Notes: generated from the sequence alone by a model not told the origin. A stretch of DNA of 36,606 bases from Actinomycetales bacterium (GCA_012719445.1 JAAYAH010000038.1:1-36606); one strand, 5' to 3'. Positions 6,918 to 19,964 are shown, numbered from the stretch's first letter. Translations and numbers: made by a program.

Positions 6918-8306
6918 ATGGCTGCCATCACGATCGACGCGGTTCCCGGCCCCCGGCGGGCCGCCGGGCCGGTGGAGAGGTCACGGTCCACGACCCGCCA
7001 CCACCGGCACCGGTACGCGCCCCCGCCCGGCCTCCCACGTCGGGGATCGCACGTGTCGGCCGGGGGCTCCGTCCTGCCGGGAGGTGCCGTCACCGCGGTG
7101 GCGCTCGCCGACCACGCCCTGTCCGCGGTGCCGGCGGTCCTCACCGTCGTCCTCGTCGCCCGGGCGTTGGAGATCCCGGAGTTCGGCGGGTTCGCGCTCG
7201 GCTGCGCTGTCGTCTCCCTGGCGCTCACGCTCGTCCGGTTCGCCGCGGGCACCCGGCTGGCCGGGATCAGGGACCGCGCGACGGTCCGCCGGGTCACCGG
7301 TGACCTCGTCGCCGCGACCCTCGTGCCGGCCTCCTCCGCCGTCGTCGCCGTCCTGGTGACGATCGCGGTCCTGCCCGGTGACCCGCCGCTCGGGGTGCTT
7401 CTCGCCCTCGCCCTCGTCACCCCCGTGGTCTGCGTCCAGGACGTCACCCGGCTCGGGGCGCTCGCCTGCGGCCGTCCGGACGCGGCCCTCGTGGCCGGCG
7501 GGGTGGTGGTGGCCGTGATGGTGCTCCCCGTCGCGTCCGGGATCCGGCCGACCCCCGTGCTCTCGGTGATCCTGTGGGGAGCCGCGACAGCGGTCGGGCT
7601 CGTCGTCACGCTCCGGGCCTGCGGGGCGCGTTCGCGGCTGCGGCACGGGGCCGGGGTGCTCCGGGAGCCTGCCGCCCGCGCCGACCCGATGGTCCGTGGT
7701 GTCCTCGTCGCAGGTCTCGGCACCCTCTGGGTGCTCGCCCTCGCCTCGGGAGTCCTGGGGGCGGCGTCGGTCGGCGGGCTCGTCGGGGCGGCTGCCGCCG
7801 TGGCACCGGTCACCGTGCTCGTCACCGGCGGCCCGCTGGTCGTGGCCCCGGAGCTCACCCACCGGAGACGGCTGCGGGACCTGCCGTGCTGCGGCGCGGT
7901 CGCCCTCGTCCTCGCGGGGACGGCGCTGGGCTGGGGGACCTTCCTGCTCACGCTGCCCGACGGCGTGTGGGAGGCGGCCTTCGGCGCCTCGGGACAGGCG
8001 GTCCACGACCTCCTGCCATGGACCGTCGTGGTGCAGTTCGCCGTGGGTGTGTCCGCGTCGGCGACCCTCGGCCTCGCGGCGCGGGGACGTGGCCGGGCTA
8101 TCACCGCGCAGGCCGTCGCCTACACGGCGGTCGCCGTCGTCGCGGGCACCGCGGCGGCCGTGCTCACCCGGGATCCCGTCGCGGTCACGGCGAGCCTGGC
8201 CGGGGCGGCCGCGGCCTCCGCTGCGGTCGGCTGGGTCCACCTCACCGGCTCACCCGAGGGTCCCCGGCCGGGGCGGGTCCCCTCCCGCTCGGCGGAGGAG
8301 CGGTGA
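6918..8306 (+). CDS. Polytopic membrane protein, Wzx/MATE-flippase-like
   Basis: 462 residues; after an Arg/His-rich cytoplasmic tail of about 50 residues the protein is almost all hydrophobic helices (roughly 12-14), with the overall layout of polysaccharide-lipid flippases of the MOP superfamily. No sequence signature decides the substrate. It starts 3 bp after the glycosyltransferase stop, and its TGA overlaps the next gene's ATG by one base, so it belongs to a translationally coupled operon. Next to a GT4 glycosyltransferase and cytidylyltransferases, export of a lipid-linked sugar or polyol-phosphate polymer across the plasma membrane is the natural inference. The loops are short and rich in Arg. 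Alternative: another polytopic exporter of unknown substrate. Confidence 0.65.
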   Translation: MAAITIDAVPGPRRAAGPVERSRSTTRHHRHRYAPPPGLPRRGSHVSAGGSVLPGGAVTAVALADHALSAVPAVLTVVLVARALEIPEFGGFALGCAVVSLALTLVRFAAGTRLAGIRDRATVRRVTGDLVAATLVPASSAVVAVLVTIAVLPGDPPLGVLLALALVTPVVCVQDVTRLGALACGRPDAALVAGGVVVAVMVLPVASGIRPTPVLSVILWGAATAVGLVVTLRACGARSRLRHGAGVLREPAARADPMVRGVLVAGLGTLWVLALASGVLGAASVGGLVGAAAAVAPVTVLVTGGPLVVAPELTHRRRLRDLPCCGAVALVLAGTALGWGTFLLTLPDGVWEAAFGASGQAVHDLLPWTVVVQFAVGVSASATLGLAARGRGRAITAQAVAYTAVAVVAGTAAAVLTRDPVAVTASLAGAAAASAAVGWVHLTGSPEGPRPGRVPSRSAEER

Positions 8307-8995
8307 TGCGCCTTCCCTGGACCCGGCACGGTACCGGGGCGCACGTCAGGAGAGGTCCGGCCCGAGGCCGCGGGGACCTCGCCTCCGTCGGCGCAGGGAC
8401 TGTGGGCGGGGACGGGGAGAGGGACGTCGTCCGGGTCCTCGGCCGCCGGGACACGGGGTCCGGCACCGGAGCGGTCGGGTACGTCACGGGCACCTTCGAC
8501 CTTTTCCACGTCGGCCACCTCGACCTGCTCCGGCACGCCCGGCGGCTCTGCGACCACCTGGTGGTCGGCGTGCTGACCGACGACCTCGCCGAGGGGCTGA
8601 CCGGGAACCGGCCGGTGATCCCCTTCCCGGAACGCCTCGCCATCGTGGACGGCATGCATCCCGTCGACAGGGCCGTTCCCGTCGAGTCGGCGGACCTCGC
8701 CGCGGCCCGTGCGGTGCTCGGGTTCGACGTCCTCTTCGTCGAGGAGGACGACGGGGACGCCGCGGACGACGTCCGGCTCTCCCGCCCCGGGGGCGGGCCG
8801 GGCGGGGTCGGGACCGGTCCCGGGTCCTCCGGCCTCCCGGACACCCGGTCCGCCGGCCTCCCGGACACCCGGTCCGCCGGCCTCCCGGACACCCGGTCCG
8901 CCGGCCTCCCGGACACCCGCGTCGTCCCCCTGGTCCCGGCCGAGACCCGCCGCGCGACCCGGGTCCGTGGAGCGGGGTACCTGGTGGTCGATTGA
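8306..8995 (+). CDS. Degenerate cytidylyltransferase-fold protein with octapeptide repeats
   Basis: 229 residues. The ATG at 8306 overlaps the upstream stop and is preceded by GGAGGAG. About 55 low-complexity residues lead into a nucleotidyltransferase Rossmann domain: VTGTFDLFHVGHLDLL with the HxGH motif at residues 68-71, then VVGVLTDD and PFPERLAIVDGM, as in TagD-type glycerol-3-phosphate cytidylyltransferases. After FDVLFVEEDD the family pattern collapses: the GDDW block and the C-terminal STT/SST nucleotide-binding segment, both present in the next gene, are absent. In their place are Gly-rich sequence and nearly four copies of SAGLPDTR. A short tail, RVVPLVPAETRRATRVRGAGYL, may be a remnant or a replacement. 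It is probably impaired as an enzyme, or has a changed role, for instance as a partner of its intact neighbour. Confidence 0.75.
   Translation: MRLPWTRHGTGAHVRRGPARGRGDLASVGAGTVGGDGERDVVRVLGRRDTGSGTGAVGYVTGTFDLFHVGHLDLLRHARRLCDHLVVGVLTDDLAEGLTGNRPVIPFPERLAIVDGMHPVDRAVPVESADLAAARAVLGFDVLFVEEDDGDAADDVRLSRPGGGPGGVGTGPGSSGLPDTRSAGLPDTRSAGLPDTRSAGLPDTRVVPLVPAETRRATRVRGAGYLVVD
8831..8920 (+). repeat. 24-bp minisatellite, 3.75 copies
   Basis: Unit GGCCTCCCGGACACCCGG plus TCCGCC repeats perfectly at 8831-8854, 8855-8878 and 8879-8902, followed by an incomplete copy to 8920. It encodes the octapeptide SAGLPDTR, so copy changes keep the frame. It lies exactly where the conserved C-terminal part of the nucleotidyltransferase domain should be. 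Confidence 0.95.
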
Positions 8996-8996
8996 C

Positions 8997-9548
8997 ATGC
9001 CGGGACCGGGGGACGGGGGAGTCCCGCAGACGGGGGACCGCCTCCGGCGCGAGGACCGGGGTCCGGGCACGGGGGCCGGGACGGATCCCCGGTGGGCGGG
9101 GCCGGGAGCCCACGGGTGGCAGGCGCGCCGGCGCGGGCTCCGCGTCGGCTACGCCCCCGGAACCTTCGACATGTTCCACATCGGCCACCTGAACCTGCTG
9201 CGGAGGGCGAGCCTGCGGTGCGACCTGCTCATCGCCGGGGTGCTCTCCGACGACGTCACCCTGGTGCTCAAGGGGCACCGCCCGGTCGTTCCCCAGGACG
9301 AGCGGCTGGAGATCGTCTCAGGTCTCGACGTCGTCGCCGAGGCGGTCCTGGAGCGGACCGTCGACAAGCTCGCGGCCTGGCGGCGGCTCCGGTTCGACGT
9401 CGTCTTCAAGGGTGACGACTGGCAGGGCTCGGAGACCTGGACCCGGCTGGAACACGACTTCGGCCGGGTCGGGGTGCAGGTCGTCTACCTGCCGTACACC
9501 CGGCACACGTCCAGCACCCGGTTGCGCCGTCTCCTCGGCATCGGGTGA
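8997..9548 (+). CDS. Glycerol-3-phosphate cytidylyltransferase-like protein (TagD family)
   Basis: 183 residues; begins one base after the previous stop. After a Gly/Arg-rich lead of about 45 residues comes an intact cytidylyltransferase domain: YAPGTFDMFHIGHLNLL (HIGH at residues 61-64), LIAGVLSDD, PVVPQDERLEIV, FDVVFKGDDWQGSETW, and a C-terminal YTRHTSSTRLR corresponding to the RTxGISTT-type nucleotide-binding segment. The family transfers CMP (sometimes AMP) from CTP to a phosphorylated small alcohol such as glycerol-3-phosphate, giving the activated building block of a polyol-phosphate polymer. With the adjacent glycosyltransferase and flippase-like genes this suggests a teichoic-acid-like or phosphoalcohol-decorated surface polymer. 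No CDP-glycerol polymerase is in the window. The N-terminal lead could be shorter if translation starts internally. Confidence 0.82.
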   Translation: MPGPGDGGVPQTGDRLRREDRGPGTGAGTDPRWAGPGAHGWQARRRGLRVGYAPGTFDMFHIGHLNLLRRASLRCDLLIAGVLSDDVTLVLKGHRPVVPQDERLEIVSGLDVVAEAVLERTVDKLAAWRRLRFDVVFKGDDWQGSETWTRLEHDFGRVGVQVVYLPYTRHTSSTRLRRLLGIG

Positions 9549-9691
9549 GCAGGGGCCGCCTGCCGGTGCACCGGGTCCTCAGCCGCCCCCTCGGTCGAAC
9601 CGGCCTCTTCCCGACGGCTCGGACGGGTGGGGCGTGCTGCCCGCCCGCATCCGTCAACCTCGGTGGTGGTCGTGCCGATGACTCAGTGGTG

Positions 9692-10873
9692 ATGAGGCGT
9701 CGGGTGCTCTTCGTCGACGATGAGCCGGGTGTCCTCGCGTCGCTCCGACACAGTCTGGAGGACCGGAGGATCGGCTGGGACATGCGCTTCGCCGTGGACG
9801 GCGAGGAGGCGCTGGAGCTGCTGGACGACCAGTCCGTCGACGTCGTGATCTCTGACCTGCGGATGCCCGGGATGGGCGGTGGTGAGCTGCTCGCCGAGGT
9901 CCGGAGGAGACATCCCGAGACCGCCCGGGTCATCCTGTCCGAGCCGGCCGACCGCGAGGCGGTCATCACCGCCATCGGACCGACCCAGCAGTACCTCGCC
10001 AAGCCGTGCGCAGCGGACGACCTGGTCACGGCCGTCGACCGGGTGCTCTCGGTGCGCGACCTCGTCGCCGACCCGAGCCTGCGGGCGGTGCTCGGCTCGG
10101 TGGAGTCGCTGCCGAAGCCGCCCTCGGTCTACGACGAGCTGCTCACCATGGCCGCCGACCCCGACTGCGAGATCGCCGACGTGGTGCGGGTCATCGAGCA
10201 GGACATGGGGGCCACCACCGAGGTGCTCCACCTGGTGAACTCCGCGTTCTTCGGGCTGCCCAACCAGGTGCCGACGGTCGCGCGGGCGGTGGTCCTGCTC
10301 GGCCTGGACACCGTGCGCGCGCTCACCCTGGTCGGCGCCGTCTTCCACCCCGGTGCCCCGATGCCTCCCGGCCTCGACCCGAGGGCGCTCTCCCTGCGCG
10401 GTCTCGGTGTCGGTGTCCTCGCCAAGCGGATCGCCGAGGTCGAGGGGTGGGCGTCGGAGGACGCGGCCGCGATGTTCCTCGCCGGGCTGCTCCACGAGGC
10501 GGGTCTGCTCGTGCTCGCCACGGCCAGTCCCGAGGGATGGGCCGAGATGCGGCGGAGCATGCACCTGCCCGTCGTCGAGCGCGAACGGATCGAGCGCGAG
10601 GTCTTCCGTTGCTCGATCACCGACGCCAGCGCCTACCTCCTCGGCCTGTGGGGGTTCGGCGAGACCATCGTGCACGCCATCGCCGGGCAGCCGGCCGGTC
10701 CCGAGGACGTCCACGCCGTTCCCGCGGCGCTGCTGCTGTCGGTGTCTCGGAGGCTCAGCGCGTTCGAGCCGGACCATCTCAACCCCTCCGAGGACGGGTA
10801 CCTCGACGCCGCGCGGCTGGAGACCTGGCAGGCCGTTGCCGACGACCTGTCCCGTGAGGTCGCCGCCTGCTGA
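9692..10873 (+). CDS. Response regulator with HDOD output domain
   Basis: 393 residues from ATG 9692; the two preceding codons are GTG and could also start it. Residues about 1-120 are a receiver domain: VLFVDDEPG acidic pocket, phospho-acceptor Asp55 in ISDLRMPG, Ser in VILSEP and Lys104 in LAKPC. Residues about 135-330 are an HDOD domain: LPKPPSVYDELL, then the conserved helix VLHLVNSAFFGLPNQVPTVARAVVLLGLDTVRAL. As usual in HDOD proteins the metal-binding HD pair of true HD-phosphohydrolases is missing (GLLHEAGLL at the expected place). Such proteins act as signalling scaffolds in bacterial regulation. No histidine kinase is adjacent, so it is an orphan here. The 143-bp gap upstream shows no clear promoter. 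Confidence 0.88.
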   Translation: MRRRVLFVDDEPGVLASLRHSLEDRRIGWDMRFAVDGEEALELLDDQSVDVVISDLRMPGMGGGELLAEVRRRHPETARVILSEPADREAVITAIGPTQQYLAKPCAADDLVTAVDRVLSVRDLVADPSLRAVLGSVESLPKPPSVYDELLTMAADPDCEIADVVRVIEQDMGATTEVLHLVNSAFFGLPNQVPTVARAVVLLGLDTVRALTLVGAVFHPGAPMPPGLDPRALSLRGLGVGVLAKRIAEVEGWASEDAAAMFLAGLLHEAGLLVLATASPEGWAEMRRSMHLPVVERERIEREVFRCSITDASAYLLGLWGFGETIVHAIAGQPAGPEDVHAVPAALLLSVSRRLSAFEPDHLNPSEDGYLDAARLETWQAVADDLSREVAAC

Positions 10874-11059
10874 TCGGGAGAGCCACCCGACCGGCCCGCC
10901 GTCGCGTCCGCGACCGACCGGCTGCCGCGTCCGCGGTGCCCCCTGCCCCGGCTGCCCGTCACCGCGTACGCGGTACCCGCTGGCCCCGGCTGCCCGTCAC
11001 CGCGTCCTCAGTGCCCTCACCCCGGCCGCCCTGTCCGGACGGGTCGGTGAGCCGAACGT

Positions 11060-11093
11060 GGAGCGGGGAGGACCGGACGGCCCTCCCCGCTCC
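11060..11093. terminator. Perfect 12-bp stem hairpin between convergent genes
   Basis: GGAGCGGGGAGG (11060-11071), a 10-nt loop, and its exact reverse complement CCTCCCCGCTCC (11082-11093). It sits in the 287-bp gap between the REC-HDOD gene and the convergent maltokinase-GlgB gene, so it can stop transcription from both sides. The rest of the gap holds a 17-bp duplicate (GCTGCCCGTCACCGCGT, about 10950 and 10989) and the 15-bp tandem repeats listed next; no gene is seen. Confidence 0.75.
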
Positions 11094-11098
11094 GACGC

Positions 11099-11169
11099 CG
11101 TTCGGTCCTGCGTCGTTCGGTCCTGCGTGACGAGTTGTGTGTCGATGAGTCCTGTGTCGATCAGTCCTG
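11099..11169. repeat. Two pairs of 15-bp tandem repeats at the 3' end of the maltokinase-GlgB gene
   Basis: CGTTCGGTCCTGCGT is duplicated perfectly at 11099-11113 and 11114-11128. TGTCGATGAGTCCTG at 11140-11154 is followed by a copy with one change at 11155-11169. The last copy contains the stop codon of the reverse-strand gene (complement of 11161-11163), so slippage here could move or remove the stop. Confidence 0.85.
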
Positions 11170-14100
11170 TTCCGGTCGGAGCCAGACGCTGCCCAGCGGC
11201 GGGATCCGCAGGCCGGCGGACAGCGGGCGCCCGTTCCACTCGATCTCCTCGGCGACGAGGCCGTGCGGGTTGGTCACCCCGGAGCCCGCGTACCCCTCGG
11301 AGTCCGTGTTGAGGACCTCGATCCAGCGACCGCCCTTCGGCAGGCCGACCCGGTAGTCCTCGTAGGGGATCGAGGCGAAGTTCGACACGCAGACGAGCAG
11401 TTGGCCGTCCGTCCCGCGGCGCAGGAAGGAGAAGAGGTTCCGGCCGTTGTCGTTGGCGTCGATCCACTCGAACCCGGCCGGGACGCTGTCCTGGGACCAC
11501 AGCGCCTCGGTGTCGCGGTAGGTCCGGTTGAGATCGCGCACCAACTGCTGCAGTTCCGAGTGCCACGGCGTGTGCTCGAGCCACCAGTGCAGGCTGCGGG
11601 CCTCGGACCACTCCTGGTCCTCGCCCAGCTCGCTGCCCATGAACAGCAGCTGCTTGCCGGGGTGCGCCCACATGTACGCCAGGTAGGCACGGACGTTGGC
11701 CAGCTGCTGCCACCGGTCTCCCGGCATCTTCACCAGCAGCGCGCCCTTGCCGTGCACGACCTCGTCGTGGCTGATCGGCAGCACGAAGTTCTCGCTGTAG
11801 GCGTAGATCATCGAGAACGTCATCTGGTGGTGGTGGTACTGCCGGTGGATGGGCTCCTTGCTCATGTAGACGAGCGAATCGTGCATCCAGCCCATGTTCC
11901 ACTTGAGGCCGAAGCCGAGGCCGCCGGAGTCGGTCGGCTTGGTGACCCCGCCCCAGGCTGTGGACTCCTCGGCGATGGTGATGACCCCGGGCACCCGCTT
12001 GTAGGCGGTGGCGTTCATCTCCTGCAGGAACGAGATCGCCTCGAGGTGCTCCCGGCCGCCGTAGATGTTCGGGCTCCACTGCCCGTCCTGCCGCGAGTAG
12101 TCGAGGTACAGCATCGACGCCACGGCGTCCACCCGGAGGCCGTCGATGTGGTACTCCTCCAGCCAGTACAGGGCGTTGGCGACGAGGAAGTTGCGCACCT
12201 CGGTGCGGCCGTAGTTGAAGACCAACGTCCCCCAGTCGGGGTGCTCGCCGCGCTGCGGGTCGCCGTACTCGTACAGCGCCTCGCCGTCGAAGCGGGCAAG
12301 GGCCCAGTCGTCCTTCGGGAAGTGCGCGGGCACCCAGTCGATGATCACACCGATCCCGGCCTGGTGCAGCTTGTCGACGAGGAACCGGAAGTCGTCGGGG
12401 CTGCCGTACCGGGAGGTCGGAGCGAAGTACGAGGTGACCTGGTAGCCCCACGACGGGGTGTACGGGTGCTCCGCCACCGGCATGAACTCGACGTGGGTGA
12501 ACCCGAGATCCTTGACGTAGCCGACGAGCTGGTCCGCGAGGTCGCGGTAGCCGAGGCCCTGCCGCCAGCTGCCCAGGTGCACCTCGTAGATGCTCATGGG
12601 CCCGTCGTGCGGGTTCCGTCGTGCCCGCTGGACCATCCACTCGTCGTCACGCCAGGTGTAGCCCGAGTCGTGGACGATGGACGCCGTGCCGGGTGGCACC
12701 TCGGCACGGAAGGCCATCGGGTCGGCCTTCTGCCGCCAGGTGCCGTCCCGACCGAGGATCTCGAACTTGTACAGGGCGCCGTTGCCCACGCCGGGGACGA
12801 ACAGCTCCCACACCCCGGAGGACCCGAGGCTGCGCATGGTGTGCTCGCGGCCGACCCAGTGGTTGAAGTCGCCGACCAGGCGCACCGCCCGCGCGTTCGG
12901 CGCCCACACCGAGAAGCTCGTCCCGGTGGCCTGACCCATGGGACCGTCGAACTGCCGGATCCTGGCACCGAGGGCCTGCCACAGCTCCTCGTGCCTGCCC
13001 TCGCGGATGAGGTGCAGGTCCAGCTCGCCGAGGGTCGGCAGGTGGCGGTACGGCTCGTCGACGACGGTCTCGCCGAGGCCCTCGTAGGTCACGTGCAGCC
13101 GGTAGTCGCTCGGGACCTCGAGGGGCAGCACCGCACGCCACACGCCGTCCAGCTCGTGCTCCATGGGGTGACGCGAGCCGTCCGGGAGCTCGATCTCGAT
13201 CGTCGCGGCGAACGGGCGCAGGGTGCGGACGGTGATGGAGCCGTCGTACGGATGCGCTCCGAGAACGGAGTGCGGGTCGTGGTACGACCCCGAGGCCACC
13301 CTGGCCAGGATGTCGAGATCCACCGGGCGCGGCTGGCCGGCCGGCCGTTCGGTGGTCACCTCGGGAACGGTCTCCTGCTCGGTGATGGTGCTCAGCGGAA
13401 CCTCCTGGGTCGCGGCCCCTTCGGGCTCTCTGTGGGGAGGACGCGGGTCGTGCTGCTCCGTCGTCTCCGGTGCGGGATGGGTCTCAGGTGCTGCCGGTTC
13501 GGGGTCCGGCTCGGGTTCGGGAGTCGGCTCGGGTTCGGGAGTCGGTTCCGGTTCGGGCTCGGGAGTCGGTTCCGGTTCGGGGGTCGGCTCGGGCTCCGGA
13601 GTCGGTTCCGGTTCGGGGATCGGTTCCGGTTCGGGCTCGGGGGTCGGCTCGGGCTCCGGAGTCGGTTCCGGCTCGGGGATCGGCTCGGCCTCGGGGACCG
13701 TCGCCGCGGGTTCGCGGGCCGGCAACGGCGGTGACGGAGGCGGCGGTGGTGCCACGAGCTCCGGACCCGGCGGGGCCGGCATCGGGGTCTCGCCCAGCAG
13801 GCGGCGCACAGCGCTCAGCGGAACCTCAACCCAGTCGGGGCGGTTCCTGGTCTCGTACACGACCTCGTAGAGGGCCTTGTCCAGTTCGAGCGCGCGCAGC
13901 AGCACCGCGTCCGCGCGGGGGTCGTGCCCCGTCGCCTCGGTGTACCCGTCGAGGAAGGCCTCGCGCGCTGCCGAGGCCCACCATGCGGCGGCCCGCACCC
14001 GGGAGTCGCCGGCGGGCAGGCCCAGGGTCGCGTGGCGGGCGGCGTAGTCGAAGGAGCGCACCATGCCCGCGACGTCCCGCAGCGCCAGGTCGGGTGCGGT

Positions 14101-15200
14101 CCGCTGGTCGAGCGGGCGCAGCGGCTCGCCCTCGAAGTCGAACAGCACCCAGCCCCGCCGCGGCACGTGCAGGACCTGACCGAGGTGGTAGTCGCCGTGC
14201 ACCCGCTGCAACGACGGCGGGTGCTCGATGTCCTGGACCGCACCGACCACGGCCCTGGCGCGCTCGGCGAAGGGGAGCAGGACCGGTGCCGCGGTGGCGG
14301 CCCAGGTGACCCGTGCCTCGAGTTCGGTCGCCAGCGTGCTCAGCGTCGCGGGGGTTCCGGGGACGGTCGGCAGCGTCGAGGCGAGGGTCGCGTGGACCTG
14401 TGCCGTCGCGATCCCGAGGGCGTGCGCCTCCGCCTCGAAGGGACGGCTCGCCTCCACGGCCCGGCAGGCGAGCCGCCAGGCGTCCACGCTGCCGTCGAGG
14501 AACCGGGTCGCGACGGCGAGGTGACCGCTGGCCTCCTCGCCCTCGGGGTCGGCCCAGGTCGCCTCGACCCAGCCCACCGGCGGGGGAACGCGTTCGCACC
14601 CGGCGTCCGCCAGGGCCGACTGGACGATGACGTCCGGATTCGGTCCGGCGTGCAGGAGTCTGAAGATCTTGACGATGGCGGGGGTGTCGGTGACCCCCGT
14701 GCCGACGATGACGGAGGTGTTGGACTGCTCCCCGTTGAGCACGTGCGAGGGCCAGCCCGGGTCGAGCGCCGTCGCCCGCGGTGCCAGCACCCCGCGTGCC
14801 CGCCCGCGGCGGGGTCCCTCGTCGCTGACGACCTGCCCCTGGTCGGCGATGAGCTGGAGCCACGCCGTGACGAACGCCGCGTCGTACGGCGCGTCGTACA
14901 CCCAGCGCGCGCCCCTCCTGGCGTCGTCGAGCACCCCGACGAGGGCGTGCTCCAGCGCGCCGATGGGGACGTCGCGGTAGGTCAGCGGGATCTGGTAGGT
15001 GACCGTCCCCCCGTCGGAGAAGGTCGCCGTCACCAGGAAGACCTCGATCCCGACCCCGCCGGTGTCCTCCTGCAGCATGAACTCGCCGGTCCTGGTGAGG
15101 GCGAAGGACTCCTTGCCCCTGTCCTTGTCCGCAAACCAACGCTGCCGGGGCAGCCAGGACGTCAGCAGCTCCGGAAGCGTCGTCGCGCGCGTCACCTGGG

Positions 15201-15204
<4 letters not shown>
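11161..15204 (-). CDS. Maltokinase - 1,4-alpha-glucan branching enzyme (GlgB) fusion
   Basis: 1347 residues carrying two enzymes. Residues 1 to about 468 are maltokinase (Mak/Pep2): cap-domain start [15 protein letters not shown], kinase motif HGDYHLGQ (336-343) and LFDFEGEP with metal-binding Asp356; it makes maltose-1-phosphate from maltose and ATP. Residues about 469-625 are a linker with a long Pro/Glu repeat (504-570). Residues about 626-1347 are a full-length Glg[16 protein letters not shown]-terminal module, CBM48 ([19 protein letters not shown]), GH13 barrel with nucleophile Asp1026 in DGLRVDAV and acid Glu1079 in TIAEEST (53 residues apart, as in known GlgB), then [10 protein letters not shown]. 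The ATG at 15204 overlaps the treS stop as ATGA, with AGGAGG upstream. Last gene of the glgE-treS operon. The usual arrangement is separate mak and glgB, or a TreS-Mak fusion. Confidence 0.92.
13494..13692 (-). repeat. Pro/Glu repeat linker of the maltokinase-GlgB fusion
   Basis: About 200 bp of imperfect repeats built from a GAGCCGGAACCG-like dodecamer with ACCCCC or ATCCCC inserts, encoding [11 protein letters not shown]-type sequence for about 66 residues. Regular Pro/Glu runs form a stiff, extended, negatively charged spacer. The units vary at silent positions, so this repeat is older than the perfect ones in the decarboxylase and cytidylyltransferase genes, while remaining in frame. Confidence 0.9.
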
Positions 15205-19465
<4,261 letters not shown>

Positions 19466-19630
19466 GAAACAACCTCATCACGATCCGTCGGCAGACGCCG
19501 ACCGGCCGGCGCCCGGGCGAGGCGACGCCCATGACCGGCACAGCGAGTAACTAACGAATCACATGTTGTAATGAACCTACCTGCTGTTGCGGTTCGGTCG
19601 TGAGAACCGGGCCGTGACTCCCCGGTGACG

Positions 19631-19650
19631 GGTCGGCCGTTGGGCCGACC
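19631..19650. other. 8-bp stem hairpin GGTCGGCC-GTTG-GGCCGACC
   Basis: Perfect 8-bp stem with a 4-nt loop, in the middle of the divergent glgE/glgP region. Neither flanking gene ends here, so it is not an ordinary terminator. It may insulate the two promoters, form in a leader RNA, or be a protein-binding site. Confidence 0.4.
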
Positions 19651-19891
19651 GGGTGACGGGGCGGTCCGACGGCGGGGCCCGGTCCGGGGCGGGGGGTCGA
19701 CCCGGGACGGGGTGGGATCGGTGGGCGGGAGGGCGACGGTGGTCGGGCAGGGCGGTGTGCCGGGATGGTCCCGGTTCACCTGGGGTCTTCGAGGATTCTG
19801 CCGCATTTCGCCCCGGTTGCGGCAGGGGTCCCGGCTGTGACCCTCGGCTGCCCGGGCGCCGGTGCAACCGTTTTCGGGCGAGATCTGAAAT

Positions 19892-19913
19892 TTCTTGCAC
19901 ACTCACGCAAGAA
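19892..19913. promoter_or_regulatory. Inverted repeat TTCTTGC-N8-GCAAGAA upstream of glgP
   Basis: Perfect 7-bp arms separated by 8 nt, in an AT-richer patch 51 bp before the glgP start and about 38 bp before its candidate -10 box. The size and spacing suit a dimeric helix-turn-helix regulator. CTTGCA-containing motifs are known at maltose/starch promoters controlled by LacI-family MalR/Reg1 in Streptomyces (from memory), which makes a carbohydrate-responsive repressor an attractive but unproven reading. Confidence 0.5.
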
Positions 19914-19951
19914 TCAATCAGGTAGTCGGTGTGTCGCCGTGCCCGGTCGCG

Positions 19952-19957
19952 TACGCT
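19952..19957 (+). promoter_or_regulatory. Candidate -10 box TACGCT of glgP (leaderless)
   Basis: TACGCT ends 7 nt before the GTG start at 19965, the spacing expected if transcription starts on or next to the start codon. No ribosome-binding site is visible before the GTG, which fits a leaderless mRNA. No clear -35 hexamer was found. Confidence 0.5.
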
Positions 19958-19964
19958 GCGCAAT

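Larger units (their letters stand above)
19466..19964. promoter_or_regulatory. Divergent glgE-operon / glgP control region
   Basis: 499 bp without a gene. An AT-richer patch at 19543-19590 probably holds the glgE-operon promoter: on the reverse strand TTCATT, 16 nt, TAGTTA is a weak candidate pair. A hairpin (19631-19650) lies in the middle, and a second AT-richer patch at 19868-19920 before glgP contains an inverted repeat. All glucan-building genes face one way and the phosphorylase the other, so this is the natural place for shared control of synthesis and breakdown. Confidence 0.5.

Noticed and set aside
11263-13734. 823-codon forward-strand open frame opposite GlgB
   Set aside because: It is a typical antisense frame of a high-GC gene, rich in Val/Arg/Gly/Asp/His, with no recognisable domain.
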